DNA from: Casuarius casuarius
Taxonomy: Eukaryota > Chordata > Aves > Casuariiformes > Casuariidae
NCBI GenBank assembly: GCA_003342895.1
Contig: PTFA01000400.1
Coordinates: 1 to 64,000 of the forward strand
Length of the DNA: 64,000 nt
Direction: 5' to 3'
The position numbers and the translations under genes are program-made. Shown in pieces: positions 1 through 10,009 of this stretch. The first letter of the stretch is position 1; each line of letters opens with the position of its first letter. The notes under the pieces are model-generated. The model had not been told where the DNA came from. It did not search any database and was given only the letters and a program-made list of their open reading frames with translations.

Positions 1-114
1 CCCGCTCCCGGCCCCCCCGAGCCCCCGGCGCCGCGGGGCTGTGCCCGACCCGGGAGGCAGCGGCAGGGACGGGCCCACGCGTCGCTCCGGGCCCTGCAGG
101 GCTCCGTGCGGGGC

Positions 115-435
115 CGTGGCCGCGGCGTGCTGCTGCCGTGCGTGTGCGGTGTCCCCGGGCCCCGGACAAGCCATGTGCGTGTGCACGGTGTCCTCGGGCC
201 TCCCCGGGCCCCGGGCAAGCCGTGCATGTGTGCAGTGTCCCCGGGCCACGCCATGCTGCTCCCATGTGTGCACGGTGTCTCCCGGCCTCCCCAGGCCCCC
301 TGCAAGCCCGCGGCTGTGCCATGCTGCTCCTGTGCGTGTGCACGGTGTCCCCAGACCTCCCCGGGCCCCGCGCAAGCCCCGGGCCCCGCCGTGCCGCTCC
401 CGCGCGTGTGCACGGTGCACGTGTCTCCGCAGACC
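115..435. repeat. Imperfect GC-rich minisatellite
   Basis: Degenerate units of about 50-75 bp built from gtgtgcacggtgtcc, cctccccgggcccc and gcaagcc recur five times or so. The long open frames here are open because of composition, not coding. Confidence 0.7.
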
Positions 436-960
436 CCCCCGGCCCCGAGTCCCACGGCGCAGCTCCGCGTGTGCCTGCACAGCGCCGCGCGGGAGCGTCG
501 GAGGCGGCGTGCTCCGGCAGGGCAGCGCGGTGGCCGGCAGCACCCCGACTGCGCCGGCACCCGAGGGTGCGCGGGGGGGACCCGAGAAAGGGCCCCCCGG
601 AGCTGAAAGCAGGGACAGGCCAGCAGCCCTCCCTCGCCGCCGGCCCGCGGCCCGGTGCTGCGGCCGCCTGGCAGCTGTCAGCAGGGCCGGGCCTCGCTCC
701 CGCGCTCCCCCGGGAGCCGGCACCTGCTTGGGATGTTTCGGCGTTTTTCCCTCCCCGGGAGCCGCGAATCCCCTCAGAGGGGAGAGGAGGCACGTGCTTC
801 CCGCAGCGGCTGCTGGAGCCGGCGAGGGAGCGGCAGGCTTTCCCCAGGGAAAACCCCGCGGCTCTGCCCGCGGGCTGGACGGCTGCCCCAGACGTGCCGA
901 TCCCGCTGCCGCTCGCAGTGCATCCCCGGGGAGCAGCCGCCTGCGGCTCCGGGACCCCGG
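436..960. other. GC-rich unique sequence
   Basis: No gene, repeat or regulatory motif I can support. Confidence 0.4.
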
Positions 961-967
961 GGAGCGC

Positions 968-1184
968 GGTGCAGCACGGCACGGTGCAGCACGGCACGGT
1001 GCAGCACGGCACGGTGCAGCATGGCACAGCACGGCACGGTGCAGCACGGCACATTGCAGCACAGCATGGCACAGCATGGCACGGCACGGCATGGCACGGC
1101 ACGGCACGGTGCAGCACGGCACGGTGCAGCACAGCATGGCACAGCATGGCACAGCATGGCACGGCACGGCACGGCACGGCACGG
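968..1184. repeat. Pentamer-based satellite (GGCAC / AGCAC)
   Basis: Built of 5-, 10- and 15-base units such as ggtgcagcacggcac, with atggc variants towards the right end. All frames are open on both strands, which explains the spurious Cys/His-rich open frames. Confidence 0.9.
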
Positions 1185-1639
1185 ACAGCTCGGCCTCCCG
1201 GCACTCCCAGCCGCCGGCTTTCCAGCTGGCCGAGGCAGCGCTTCTTGTCGCCGTGTCGCAAGGCCATCTGCGATCAAGGGTCATTTTGCAAACGCCGGGG
1301 AAGAGGCCGGCGGCCCAGGAAGCCCACGGCGCTCCCAGCGGCATGGCGAGCCGGCGGGGTGGCAGCAGCTATGCGAGGAATCGGGGGAGGCTCTGCACTA
1401 CGTAACCCCGCGATGCAACCCGAGCCGCGGGCAGCGGCGGCAGGCCGGGCGCTCCCATGCACCGGGCAACCGTCCCCGCGGTGCCCCCGCCGCTGCCGAG
1501 CCAGCGGGGGCTCCCGGTGCTACCGGGTCCTGCTGCTCCACCGGGGCGGCTTTGCCGGCGCCGGGAGCTGGAGGGAGGGTGGAAGCGCCGTCTCGCCCCG
1601 CGTTCCTGGGGAACGGGGAGGCACTGAGCTCCGTTAGCC

Positions 1640-1860
1640 GTCCCGTTGTATGGGATGTGGGAATAATTGGGTTTGCTAATGCAATTGCGACCACGATGCG
1701 AAAATCCTACTGGAAAATGTATTAGAGCAATTATCCGTCTCACTCCGCAGCCGGGCGTAGCATTAATATTCAATTTTGATGTGGAAGTCCTATTATGTTA
1801 ATGACTTTGGTGACAAAAGTCATTAATGTAAGACTTTTTCTTTCTGGCGCGGCATTAGCC
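1640..1860. promoter_or_regulatory. AT-richer unique island with palindrome and homeodomain-type motifs
   Basis: Sits abruptly within GC-rich repeats. It holds several ATTA/TAAT cores, CAATTG-like sites and an inverted repeat: TTAATGACTTT (1798-1808), seven-base loop, AAAGTCATTAA (1816-1826). No coding potential. It looks like a conserved noncoding element; conservation is not tested. Confidence 0.4.
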
Positions 1861-1965
1861 GGGGTGAGCACCACCGCGATGCCGGTGCGGCTGGCGGGAT
1901 CAAACGGGAACACGCTGCAAGCGCAGGCGCCGGGGCCCGGGGACGGTGCCACAGCCGGGGACACC

Positions 1966-2090
1966 GTGCATGCAAGCCCAGGTTCGCAGCGATGCCGTGC
2001 ATGCAAGCCCAGGTTCGCAGCGATGCCGTGCATGCAAGCCCAGGTTCGCAGCGATGCCGTGCATGCAAGCCCAGGTTTGCAGCATCCCTG
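1966..2090. repeat. 31-bp minisatellite, four copies
   Basis: Near-identical units begin at 1966, 1997, 2028 and 2059, each starting GTGCATGCAAGCCCAGGTT. The last copy is truncated and diverged. Confidence 0.95.
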
Positions 2091-2229
2091 CACGAGCCTC
2101 TGGCGGCCTCCCGAGCCGAATTGGGGAGCTCTGGGGAGTCAGGACCAGCTGTGGCACCGCTGGCAGCTCAGCACCGTCCGCCCGCCCACCCCAGGCCTCC
2201 CTGCAGCGTCGTCCCTCGCAGCTCGGGGC

Positions 2230-2375
2230 AGGGTTTGAACACGCAGTCCCGGGATTCAGGAATTGCCGGTAATGGTAAAAATTACATTGACCTTCGCCTT
2301 TTAGCAAAGGCGCCTTTCAAACGGCAGTAACTCACGGCCGCGAGGCCGGGGACGATTAGTTAATATATTGGCTTT
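2230..2375. promoter_or_regulatory. AT-richer unique island
   Basis: Non-repetitive sequence with ggtaatggtaaaaattac, a small inverted repeat around ccttttagcaaagg and ttagttaatatattgg. Possible regulatory element flanked by minisatellites; no direct evidence of function. Confidence 0.3.
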
Positions 2376-2600
2376 GCCTGGAGCGGGCGGCAGCCGGGCA
2401 GCCGGGTGCAGCGCGGGCTCCCGCCGCGTCCTGCTCCTGTTCGGGCCGTTCGGGAAGCAGTAAATCTCCCCCAGGCTGAGGAGGTGCCGGCAATTCCCAG
2501 AAAGCGCCGGGCAGAGCCGGGATTTCTGGGGTTCCCTGGGAGGCAGCGTGGTGCCCCCCCGGCCGAGGCACCGTGCGAGGCTGCAGCAGGGCTCCCCTGG

Positions 2601-2866
2601 GCAGGGACCCCGGTGCAGGGGCCCGGTGCATGGCCCTGGTGCGGGGACCCCGGTGCAGGACCCCGGTGCAGGACCCCGGTACAGGGACCCCGGTGCAGGG
2701 ACCCCCGGTGCAGGGCCCCGGTGCACATCCCCGGTACAGGGACCCCGGTGCAGGGGACCCCAGTGCAGGACCCCGGTGCACATCCCCGGTGCAGGGACCC
2801 CGGTGCAAGGGACCCCGGTGCATGGCCCCGGTGCACATCCCCGGTGCAGGGACCCCGGTGCGGGGC
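2601..2866. repeat. GC-rich minisatellite (CCCCGGTGCAGGGA)
   Basis: About 18 imperfect units of 13-17 bp, with an interspersed variant ccccggtgcacatcc. It ends just before the CpG-rich promoter-like block. Confidence 0.9.
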
Positions 2867-2929
2867 CCCGGGGGGCGCCGCGCGCACGTGGCCGGGCAGG
2901 GCCGGGGCAGCCCGGCCGCGCCGCCCCCT

Positions 2930-3376
2930 CCCCCCGCGCGCCCATTGGCCCCGGCGCGTTCCACAGACAAAGGCCGGCGCCCCTGCGGGCCCGGCGCGCC
3001 GCCCTCATTGGCGGGGGCGGGGAGGGGGGCGTGGCTAAGGCAGACGGAGGGCGTGACGATACTGACCCCGCCCTAGCACCGCCCCAGCTGCCTTAAAAGG
3101 CGCGGGAGGGGGCGTGGCCGTGGCTGCGCGCGGGGGGAGGGGCGGCCCCGCGGCTGGGCCCCGCCCCCGCCTGCGGCGCTCGCTCCGGGGAGCGGGGCCG
3201 GTTCGGCTCGGCTCGGCCCGGCTCGGTTCTGCCCGACTTCGGTCCGGCTCGGTCCGGCTCGGCTCGGCCCAGCCCGGCTCGGTTCGGTTCAGCCCGGCCT
3301 CGGCTCGGTTCGGTTCGGCCCGGCTCGGCCCGGTTCGGCTCCCGCGGCGCCCGGCCCCGCCGCGCTCCGGAGGCAG
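2930..3376 (+). promoter_or_regulatory. CpG-island promoter with putative noncoding first exon
   Basis: Inverted CCAAT boxes (ATTGG) at 2944 and 3007, several GC boxes, and a TATA-like TTAAAAG at 3093 precede a GC-rich leader. The leader ends in a consensus donor, ccggaggcag/gtacgt, at 3376/3377. This could be the first exon of an unannotated transcript or an upstream alternative SLC38A10 leader. No downstream exon was identified, so function is inference. Confidence 0.4.
3196..3345. repeat. Pentanucleotide array CGGCT/CGGTT
   Basis: Units alternate between cggct, cggtt and cggcc on the + strand for about 150 bases inside the putative leader. Confidence 0.85.
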
Positions 3377-3479
3377 GTACGTGCGGGCGGCCCGGCCCGG
3401 CCCGGTTCGGCCCCCTCTGGCCCGGCCCGGCCCTGCCCGGTGCTCGTGGGCCCGGCCCGGCGCTGGTGCCGGGGGGGGC

Positions 3480-4140
3480 GGGCGGGGGGCGCCCGCGTGT
3501 GCACGCGCGTGTGCAAGGGGGGCGCCCGCGGCGGGGGAACGCGCCCTGCACGCGCGTGCACGTGTGCAGCGTGCACGGTGTGTCCTTGTGCAGCGACGTG
3601 CAGCGCGGGTGGTGCACACGTGCTTCGGGGTGCAAAGTGCACGGTGCACGCGTGTGCCGGTGTGCCACGTGCACGCTGTGACCTTGTGCACGGATGTGCA
3701 GCGTGGGTGGTGCACACGTGCTTCGGCATGCAAAGCGCATGGTGCATGCGTGTGCTGGTGTGCCACGCTTGTGCATCGATGTGCAACACGTGCACACGTG
3801 CTTCGGTGTGCAAAGTGCATGGTGCCTGCGTGTGCAGTGTGCAACGTGCACAGTGTGTCTGTGCATCAACATGCAGCGTGCACAGTGCACGCAGCTGTGT
3901 TGGTGTGCAGCGTGCGTGGCGTGTGCTTGCGCGTTGGTGTGCAGTGTGCGTGGCACGCGTGCGTTTTGCTGTGCAGGCTGTGTGCTGTGCACGTTCGCAG
4001 GTGTGCATCAGTTTGCGACGGTGCATTACGGTGTGCTGATGTGCATGGGTGTGAGTGTGTTACAGATCGCGTGTGACGTACAAGCGTGTCCAGATGTGTT
4101 ACGGTGTGACATGCAGGCCTGCGTGAGTGTGCCAGTCTGT
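3480..4140. repeat. GTGCA-rich minisatellite with higher-order units
   Basis: Dense gtgca/gtgtg motifs. The phrase cacacgtgcttcgg recurs near 3615, 3713 and 3793, showing imperfect higher-order units of about 80-100 bp. The Cys-rich open frames across it are repeat artefacts. Confidence 0.8.
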
Positions 4141-4560
4141 TAAGGTTTGTGTGTGACAGACACGACTGGAGGGTGTGTGTGCATCAGGAGGGTGTTACAC
4201 GCAGCTGTGTGTAAATGAGGGTGTGTGACAGGCTCGTGGCACAGGCACAAGCGTAGGCGTGTGTGTGGCGCACGTGTGTAAGTGGCCTGTAGGTGCGTTA
4301 CCGGGCTTGTGCAGCACACGCTTGTGAGCCGGCCTTGCACGCGGGGCGTCTGCACACCCGATGCCTGCACGCAGCGGTGCCGGCAGGCGCGCGGAGCAGC
4401 CCGCGTGTGCACACGCTGCCGTGTCACGTCTGCACCCATTTTCACTAGCAATCGTTGCACACCCGTACGGGGCTGCGCACGCTCGCGTGCCTGCGGGTTA
4501 CAGGCGTGTGCGCACACCGGCGCGGTGCATGCTGCATGCACGGGCGCGTTGCTGCGGCCC
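4141..4560. repeat. Degenerate GTGTG/GCACAC-rich continuation
   Basis: Further gtgtgt-, gtgca- and cgcacac-rich sequence without a clean period; probably a decayed extension of the preceding array. Confidence 0.5.
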
Positions 4561-4689
4561 CGGCCCGCCCGCGCCGCCTCTCCCCGGTGCCGGGGCCGCC
4601 CCTCCCGCGCCGGCGTGACCGCGACTCCCCTCTCGTTTCCAGGCTGCCGGCACTCGTGTGACGCACGGCGTCTCCCGGCCCGCGCGGCG

Positions 4690-4840
4690 CGAGGACGTGA
4701 ACTTTAGTCTCCAAGCAATTAAGGTGCCTGAAACTGCACTTCATTAATGGTTGTTATGCAATAAAAGCGATAAAACTGCCCTTATTTGCAATATAAAAAC
4801 GCAATTTGTTTTAATTTATGTTTTTAAATACTCGCCGGGT
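4690..4840. promoter_or_regulatory. AT-rich unique island
   Basis: Contains caattaaggtg, cattaatgg, ttatgcaataaaa, atttgcaatataaaa and ttttaattta. These are homeodomain- and POU-like cores in otherwise GC-rich DNA. Candidate conserved noncoding element; untested. Confidence 0.35.
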
Positions 4841-5087
4841 CCTTGGCGGGCGCTGCCAGGCATCTGTCTTCGGGGCCGGCCGCCGCGTGCCGCAGCCGGG
4901 GAGGGGGGCGGCCGCCTGGGGACCCTCCCCGGGGGGCAAACGGGGCCGGGCGGCAGGAGCTCGGCGCTCCCGCGGTTGCGTTGCGCCCGGCAAAGACGGA
5001 TCGGGCTGTTTTCCGGGGGACAAAAGTCAGAGAGCGACGTTCCAGGTCTGCCGCTGCCTTCCCAGCTGCTGCCCTGCTCTCCCCGGC

Positions 5088-5256
5088 AGCGCGTGTGTGT
5101 GCACGCACACACGTGCACGCACACACATGCACACACACACGTGCACACACATGCACAGCCATGCACACACACGCGTACACACATGCACACACATGTGTGC
5201 ACAGATGTGCGCACACGTGCACACACACACACACGCACATGCGTGTGCACACGCCT
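5088..5256. repeat. CA/TG-type alternating purine-pyrimidine tract
   Basis: About 170 bases of cacacgtgcac, acacatgcac and acacac, with almost strict purine-pyrimidine alternation on both strands. Confidence 0.9.
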
Positions 5257-5866
5257 GCGCACCCCCCGCTAAGCAGCGCGAGACAAAGGCGGCGGCTCTG
5301 CAATCAGCCCCCGTTCATTCGTGCCGCCCCCCCCGGTGCTTTTCTGCATTTTCAGAGAAGGGGCTGCGATCCGGAGCCGGCCCTAAGCCACCTTCTCTAA
5401 TTACAGTAATTGCGGGCTGCCGGCGGCCCCCGGGGGCAGGTTTATTCTCCTCAGCTCTCCAAATCCAGGCGCGAGGAATCTGGGCCATCAGGCAGGACTG
5501 GAAAGGTCTCCGAGCCGCTCGGGCTTCCCGGCAAATCCCTGGTCGGGGGCGACACCGCTGGCCCCGCTCTCATCTCGCGCGCTAACACAATAAACGCGCC
5601 TCTCCGGCGCTGCCCGTGTGCCCCCAGCACGCACCGGGGCTCCGCGCGGCTCCGTGCCGGGAAGCACCCGGGAAGCAGCCGGCACCCGCCGCGGCATCGG
5701 GCAGCCCGGGGACGGGGCCCGGCCCGGCGCTCGCTCACAAGTGCAACGAGTTTGCTGGTTTGCAGCTCAGCTCGCGGCATCCCCGGGCTGGGGCATGTCT
5801 GAGCCCCACCGGCCCCGGCCTCGCCGGCGGGCTGCTCCAGCGGGACGGGCTCCAGTGCGGGGTCCG
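5257..5866. other. Mixed unique sequence
   Basis: No gene. A small AT-richer patch near 5385-5420 (ctctaattacagtaattg) and another near 5580-5600 (aacacaataaacgcg) are the only distinct features. Confidence 0.35.
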
Positions 5867-6056
5867 CGGGAATCGCTGCAGCCCACGGGAATCGCTGCAG
5901 CCCACGGGAATCACTCCAGCCTGCGGGAACGGCTCTGGTCTGCAGGAATCGCTCCAGCCCACGGGAATTGCTCCATCCTGCAGGAACGGCTCCGGCCCCC
6001 GGGAACGGCTCCGGCCCCTGGGAACGGCTCCGGCCCGCGGGAACGGCTCCTCGGCT
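5867..6056. repeat. 19-bp minisatellite, about ten copies
   Basis: Units of the form cgggaatcgctgcagccca, changing gradually to cgggaacggctccggcccc towards the right. Confidence 0.93.
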
Positions 6057-6104
6057 GCCCCAGCAGCACCGGCCCGGGGCGGCTGCGCAGACTGAGCGCC
6101 GGAG

Positions 6105-6240
6105 CAGCAGTGCCTCCTAATTTCTTTGTTTTAATGAGAGGGAAAATGAGGTTTTACTAATCACGTGGGATTTAAATATTGCCTTAGCGTGTTTGGCTTT
6201 ACAAAGCAAAATCGATAACGGAAAGAAGGCGGGAGCAGCG
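6105..6240. promoter_or_regulatory. AT-richer unique island
   Basis: Holds cctcctaatttctttg, actaatcacgtggg (an E-box CACGTG), atttaaatatt and aaaatcgataacgg. A similar patch follows at 6395-6450 (aaactaattggataaac). Possible enhancer pieces by composition only. Confidence 0.3.
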
Positions 6241-6589
6241 GAGGGGCCGCGTGCCCGGGGCTGCAGCTGGCTCCCGCTGCGCCCGGCCCGCGCGTGGGGG
6301 TGCCGGGGTCCCGCCGGCTGCCGGGCTGCGGGACGGGGTCGTCCGCCGGCGGCCTCGCGGCGCGCGGCGAAGCCACCTGAGCCCTTTTTTCTGCCAGTGT
6401 TGAGTTAGGGGCCGTGTAAAACTAATTGGATAAACATGATTTCCCCGCTAACTCGGTGCAGATGTCTCCTCCGCGCGGGAGCGAGGTGCTCCCTGCCTCC
6501 GCGGCCGGCGGCGGCTGAGCGAGCGGCACCGCGGGGCGGCTCCCCGGGCACACGCGTGTGAGTGCGTGTGCACGCGGGTGCGTGTGCGC

Positions 6590-6778
6590 ATCTGCAGGTG
6601 TGCATGTTTGCACGCATGGCTAGGTGTGCACGTTTGTGTTTGCACGCGTGCCCGGGGGTGTGTGTGCCTGCATTTGCACGTGTGCCCAGGTGTGCACGTT
6701 TGCATTTGCACGTGTGCCCAGGTGCATGTGTGTTTGCATTTGCACGCGTGCCCAGGTGCGTGTGCACTTGCACACCAG
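6590..6778. repeat. Minisatellite of about 33-39 bp
   Basis: Repeated gtgtgcacgtttgcatttg followed by cacgtgtgcccaggtg, about five imperfect copies. Confidence 0.85.
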
Positions 6779-7230
6779 CCGTGTGCTGCAGCCTGCCCAG
6801 GACAGCACCTCCCGCCGCGGTGCCCGTGCATCCGTGGCTCTCCGCACCGGGCAGCCCCGGCTGCGGCAGCCGTCTCGGAGAGGCGTGGGCCTGGGCCGGC
6901 GTTTCGGGGGCAGAGGATGCGGCCCCGGCACACGCGGGGGTTTCTGTCCCGGAAGGGCCCCCGAGGGGCTCGCGCCCGGCGGGGCTGCTGCGCGCCGGCT
7001 GGCCGGCACCCGGCGGCAGGCGTCGGTCGCGTCGGGGCCAGATGTCTGCGAGCTCCTTTGGTCTGGAATTAGCCTGGAAATCCCCCCGGAGCAGCCCGTC
7101 CCGGGGGCACGGCGGCGCTTCCGCTCCCAGATGAGATGCAGAAGGGTCGATCGCGGGGGGCCGGGGGAAGCGGGGCAGAGGGCCGCAACGGCTGCTGTGC
7201 ACGGAGGTGCTGCACGCCGCGGCTGGGGCA
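6779..7230. other. GC-rich unique sequence
   Basis: Nothing supported. Open frames are of the GC-rich chance type. Confidence 0.4.
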
Positions 7231-7677
7231 GGACGCCGTGTCCCGTCCCGGGGCGGGATGCCGCAGCCTGTCCCAGCGCAGGGATGCCGTGTCCCGTCCC
7301 GGGGCGGGATGCCGCAGCCTGTCCCAGCGCAGGGATGCNGTGTCCCNTCCCGGGGCGGGATGCNGCAGCCTGTCCCAGCGCAGGGATGCNGTGTCCCNTC
7401 CCGGGGCGGGATGCCGCAGCCTGTCCCAGCGCAGGGATGCNGTGTCCCGTCCCGGGGCGGGATGCNGCAGCCTGTCCCAGCGCAGGGATGCNGTGTCCCN
7501 TCCCGGGGCGGGATGCNGCAGCCTGTCCCAGCGCAGGGATGCTGTGTCCCNTCCCGGGGCGGGATGCCGCAGCCTGTCCCAGCGCAGGGATGCTGTGTCC
7601 CGTCCCGGGGCGGGATGCCGCAGCCTGTCCCAGTGCAGGGATGCCGTGTCCCGTCCCGGGGCAGGATGCTGCAGCCC
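7231..7677. repeat. 51-bp minisatellite, about 8.8 copies, with ambiguous bases
   Basis: Each unit combines gggatgccgcagcctgtccc and gggatgccgtgtcccgtccc. Eleven isolated Ns fall at only three positions of the unit. Because 51 is a multiple of three, reading frames stay open through the whole array on both strands. Confidence 0.95.
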
Positions 7678-8304
7678 GCCCGGCGCCATCCCCCTCCGTG
7701 GTGCCCTGGGCTCCCCGGCCCCGAGCCCAGCGGTGACCAGCCGAGGTGGCGGTGGCCGTTTGGGACCGTGACGCTGCCATTTCGGGGCCAGGCAGAGTTT
7801 CCTCGCTCCGAAGCCTAAATCTGCTCGTCGCGGCCCTGCACAGGAAAGGGCCGGGGTTACGCGGAGGCTAACGCTCTGCGGCTGCAGCCGGGGGCGGAGG
7901 GGAAGAGAGTCAATTAAAAAGGAGAAAAATGAAAGGGCTTCCGAGGGCCTGCTGACAGCCTCGCGGTCTCCAGCCCATTCCCCGTCCCCCGGCAGCAGCC
8001 GTGCGCGGCCGTGCGGGCGCCCGCGGTGGCCGCGTGCAGCCCTGGCGTGTGGCTCCTGCCCGGCCCTTCCCCGCGCGGCTCCGCTCGCCCCGCCGGTCAC
8101 GGGACCCGTCTCGGAGCGGGGCGCCCGGTGGCTCCGGGTTTCTCCGGAGGGTTTCTCCGCCCCGCGGGGGGTGAGCGCTCGCCGGGGCCGGGGGCCGGGG
8201 GCCGGGGGCCGGGGCAGAGCGGGCCGGGACTGGCTGCCGGGCTTGGGAGCATCGCGGGGACCGGGCGGTCCTGGTGTCCTGGTCCTGGTGTCCTGGTCCT
8301 GCAG
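7678..8304. other. GC-rich unique sequence
   Basis: No gene recognised. A short A-rich patch lies near 7910-7940; ggggccg runs occur near 8185-8215. Confidence 0.35.
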
Positions 8305-8600
8305 CATCCCCACCCCATGGCATCCCCACCCTATGGCATCTCCACCCCATAGCATCCCCACCCCACAGCATCCTGGCCACATGGCAACCCCACCCCACAG
8401 CATCCCCACCCCACGGCATCCCAGCCCCATAGCATCCCCACCCCACAGCATCCTGGCCACATGGCAACCCCACCCCACAGCATCCCCACCCCACGGCATC
8501 CCCACCCCATGGCATCCCGGCCCCATGGCATCCCGGCCCCATGGTGTCCCAACCCCACAGCATCCCAGCCCCATGGCACCCCCACCCCACAGCATCCCAG
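8305..8600. repeat. 16-bp minisatellite, about 18 copies
   Basis: Units such as catccccaccccatgg. The variant catcctggccacatgg occurs at 8369 and 8449, showing an 80-bp (five-unit) higher-order repeat. Confidence 0.95.
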
Positions 8601-8839
8601 CCATGGTGCTGCCAGGTCCTGCCCCAGCGCTGCCCCAGGACCACACCGGGAGCCCGAGCAGCATCCACAGAGCGAGGGCAGGGCCAGCCCTGCTCGCCCT
8701 CAGCGTCCCGCCCCGGGCCCCGACGTCCTGCCCCGGGCCCCGGCGTCCTGCCCGGGGGGGCACAGGGCCGCGGGCGCTGCCCGGGGAGGTGGCGTGCGCA
8801 AGGCAGCGAGACGGAGCCGGCGCTGCTGCTCCTGACGCC

Positions 8840-8965
8840 GGAGTCTAAGTGGCACCTGGAGGGAATTAGGCAGACGTGTTCCACCTCCCTGCAAACCTTT
8901 TGTAGAGCAAATTCCTGCGGTTACCCATTGCAATTGCTGCAAATTATACAAGCGCTGTGTGTTTC
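8840..8965. promoter_or_regulatory. AT-richer unique island
   Basis: Contains ggcacctggagggaattagg, a CACCTG E-box, and tgcaattgctgcaaattata. Candidate conserved noncoding element by contrast with its surroundings. Confidence 0.3.
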
Positions 8966-10000
8966 GTTCCAGCGGGAGCGTGCCGTTGGCTCGCGCAGCT
9001 CTGAGCAGCCGCGGTGCGTGTGTGTGTGCGCGAACCGTCCTGCTAGCTGCTGGTGCTTGCTTGCTTCTCCCTTTTTTTTTCCATCCTGCTCCGGGATGAA
9101 GCACGAGCGGGCAGGCAGGCAGCGCCCGGGGCCGTCGGCGATGCCTGCGGCGGCTGCTCTCACCGGGGAGCCCGGGATGCCATGGACGGAGCTGAGCCGC
9201 AGGTGCCGGGGGAGCCCGGCGCGGTCGGGACATGCAGTGTGCCACCGCCGGAGCAGCCCTGGATGCCCCGGTGCCGTGCCACTGCATGCTGCCTCCAGCA
9301 AGCCTGTCAAACCCTCCGCAAAAACCCCACTGCAGAGGCAGCTGGGTTGTGCGGGGCTGAGGACGGGGCTGGCAGCGCGGGCGTTTTGTCCCCTGGGGCT
9401 GGCACCGGCGGTGGCCGTGGCCGTGGCCGCGGGCTGCCCCGGCGCTCCTCGGTGCCGGAGGCCGCTGCACACATGGGCTTTGATCCTCCCCCGGGCTCAG
9501 CGGGGCTCCCGGCCTGAGCACCAGACCGGCCGCGCTCGCAGCGCGCACGCACAGCGCCAGATGCGCGCCCAGATGTGCACCCGGCACCCGCGTGCATGCA
9601 CCCGCACCCGGAGCCCCTCGGCCTCGCCGGGCGACCCGGCCGCTCTGGGACGGCTCCAACTTAGTGCAGCGACGTGGCCGGGGAGGCCAGTCGTGTCCCC
9701 CGGGGCAGGAGCAGAGCCAAGCACGCGCTCCACGAGGGGCTGCTCGTCCCCTCGGCTCCCCTGGGGTGGGCAGGGCGCCCGGCCACCCCCGGCCGCGCTG
9801 CAAACGGGTGGAGGTGTCTCTCCGCCAGACCCTGGGACACCGAAATGCAAAGGTTTGAAAAATGCACGCTTGTGAAACTGCTGTGCCTGTGCGTGCACGG
9901 TGCAGGAGCCGGTGCGTGCACACGTGGGGTGCACGGCCCCATGAGCGTGCCCAGCTCGCGCGGCCTGGTCCGTGCGGGGGGGACACCCTGAGTTCGCTCC
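8966..10000. other. GC-rich unique sequence
   Basis: No gene or well-defined repeat; a short ggccgt run near 9410-9430. The long open frames on both strands lack any family resemblance. Confidence 0.35.
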
Positions 10001-10009
10001 CGCCATCGG

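Noticed and set aside
41..1725. Long overlapping open frames rich in Arg, Pro, Cys and His
   Set aside because: They cross minisatellites (115-435, 968-1184), are open in several frames at once, and show no family motif or splice context.
2301..4707. Gly/Pro- and Cys/His-rich open frames on both strands
   Set aside because: Products of the CCCCGGTGCAGGGA, CGGCT/CGGTT and GTGCA repeats; every frame is similarly open.
7231..8600. Possible CRISPR-like direct repeats
   Set aside because: Contiguous tandem units without unique spacers, in a vertebrate genome.
6620..8763. Open frames of 386 and 564 codons on the minus strand
   Set aside because: The 51-bp unit is a multiple of three, so frames stay open through the array; the sequence is purely repeat-derived and includes ambiguous bases.
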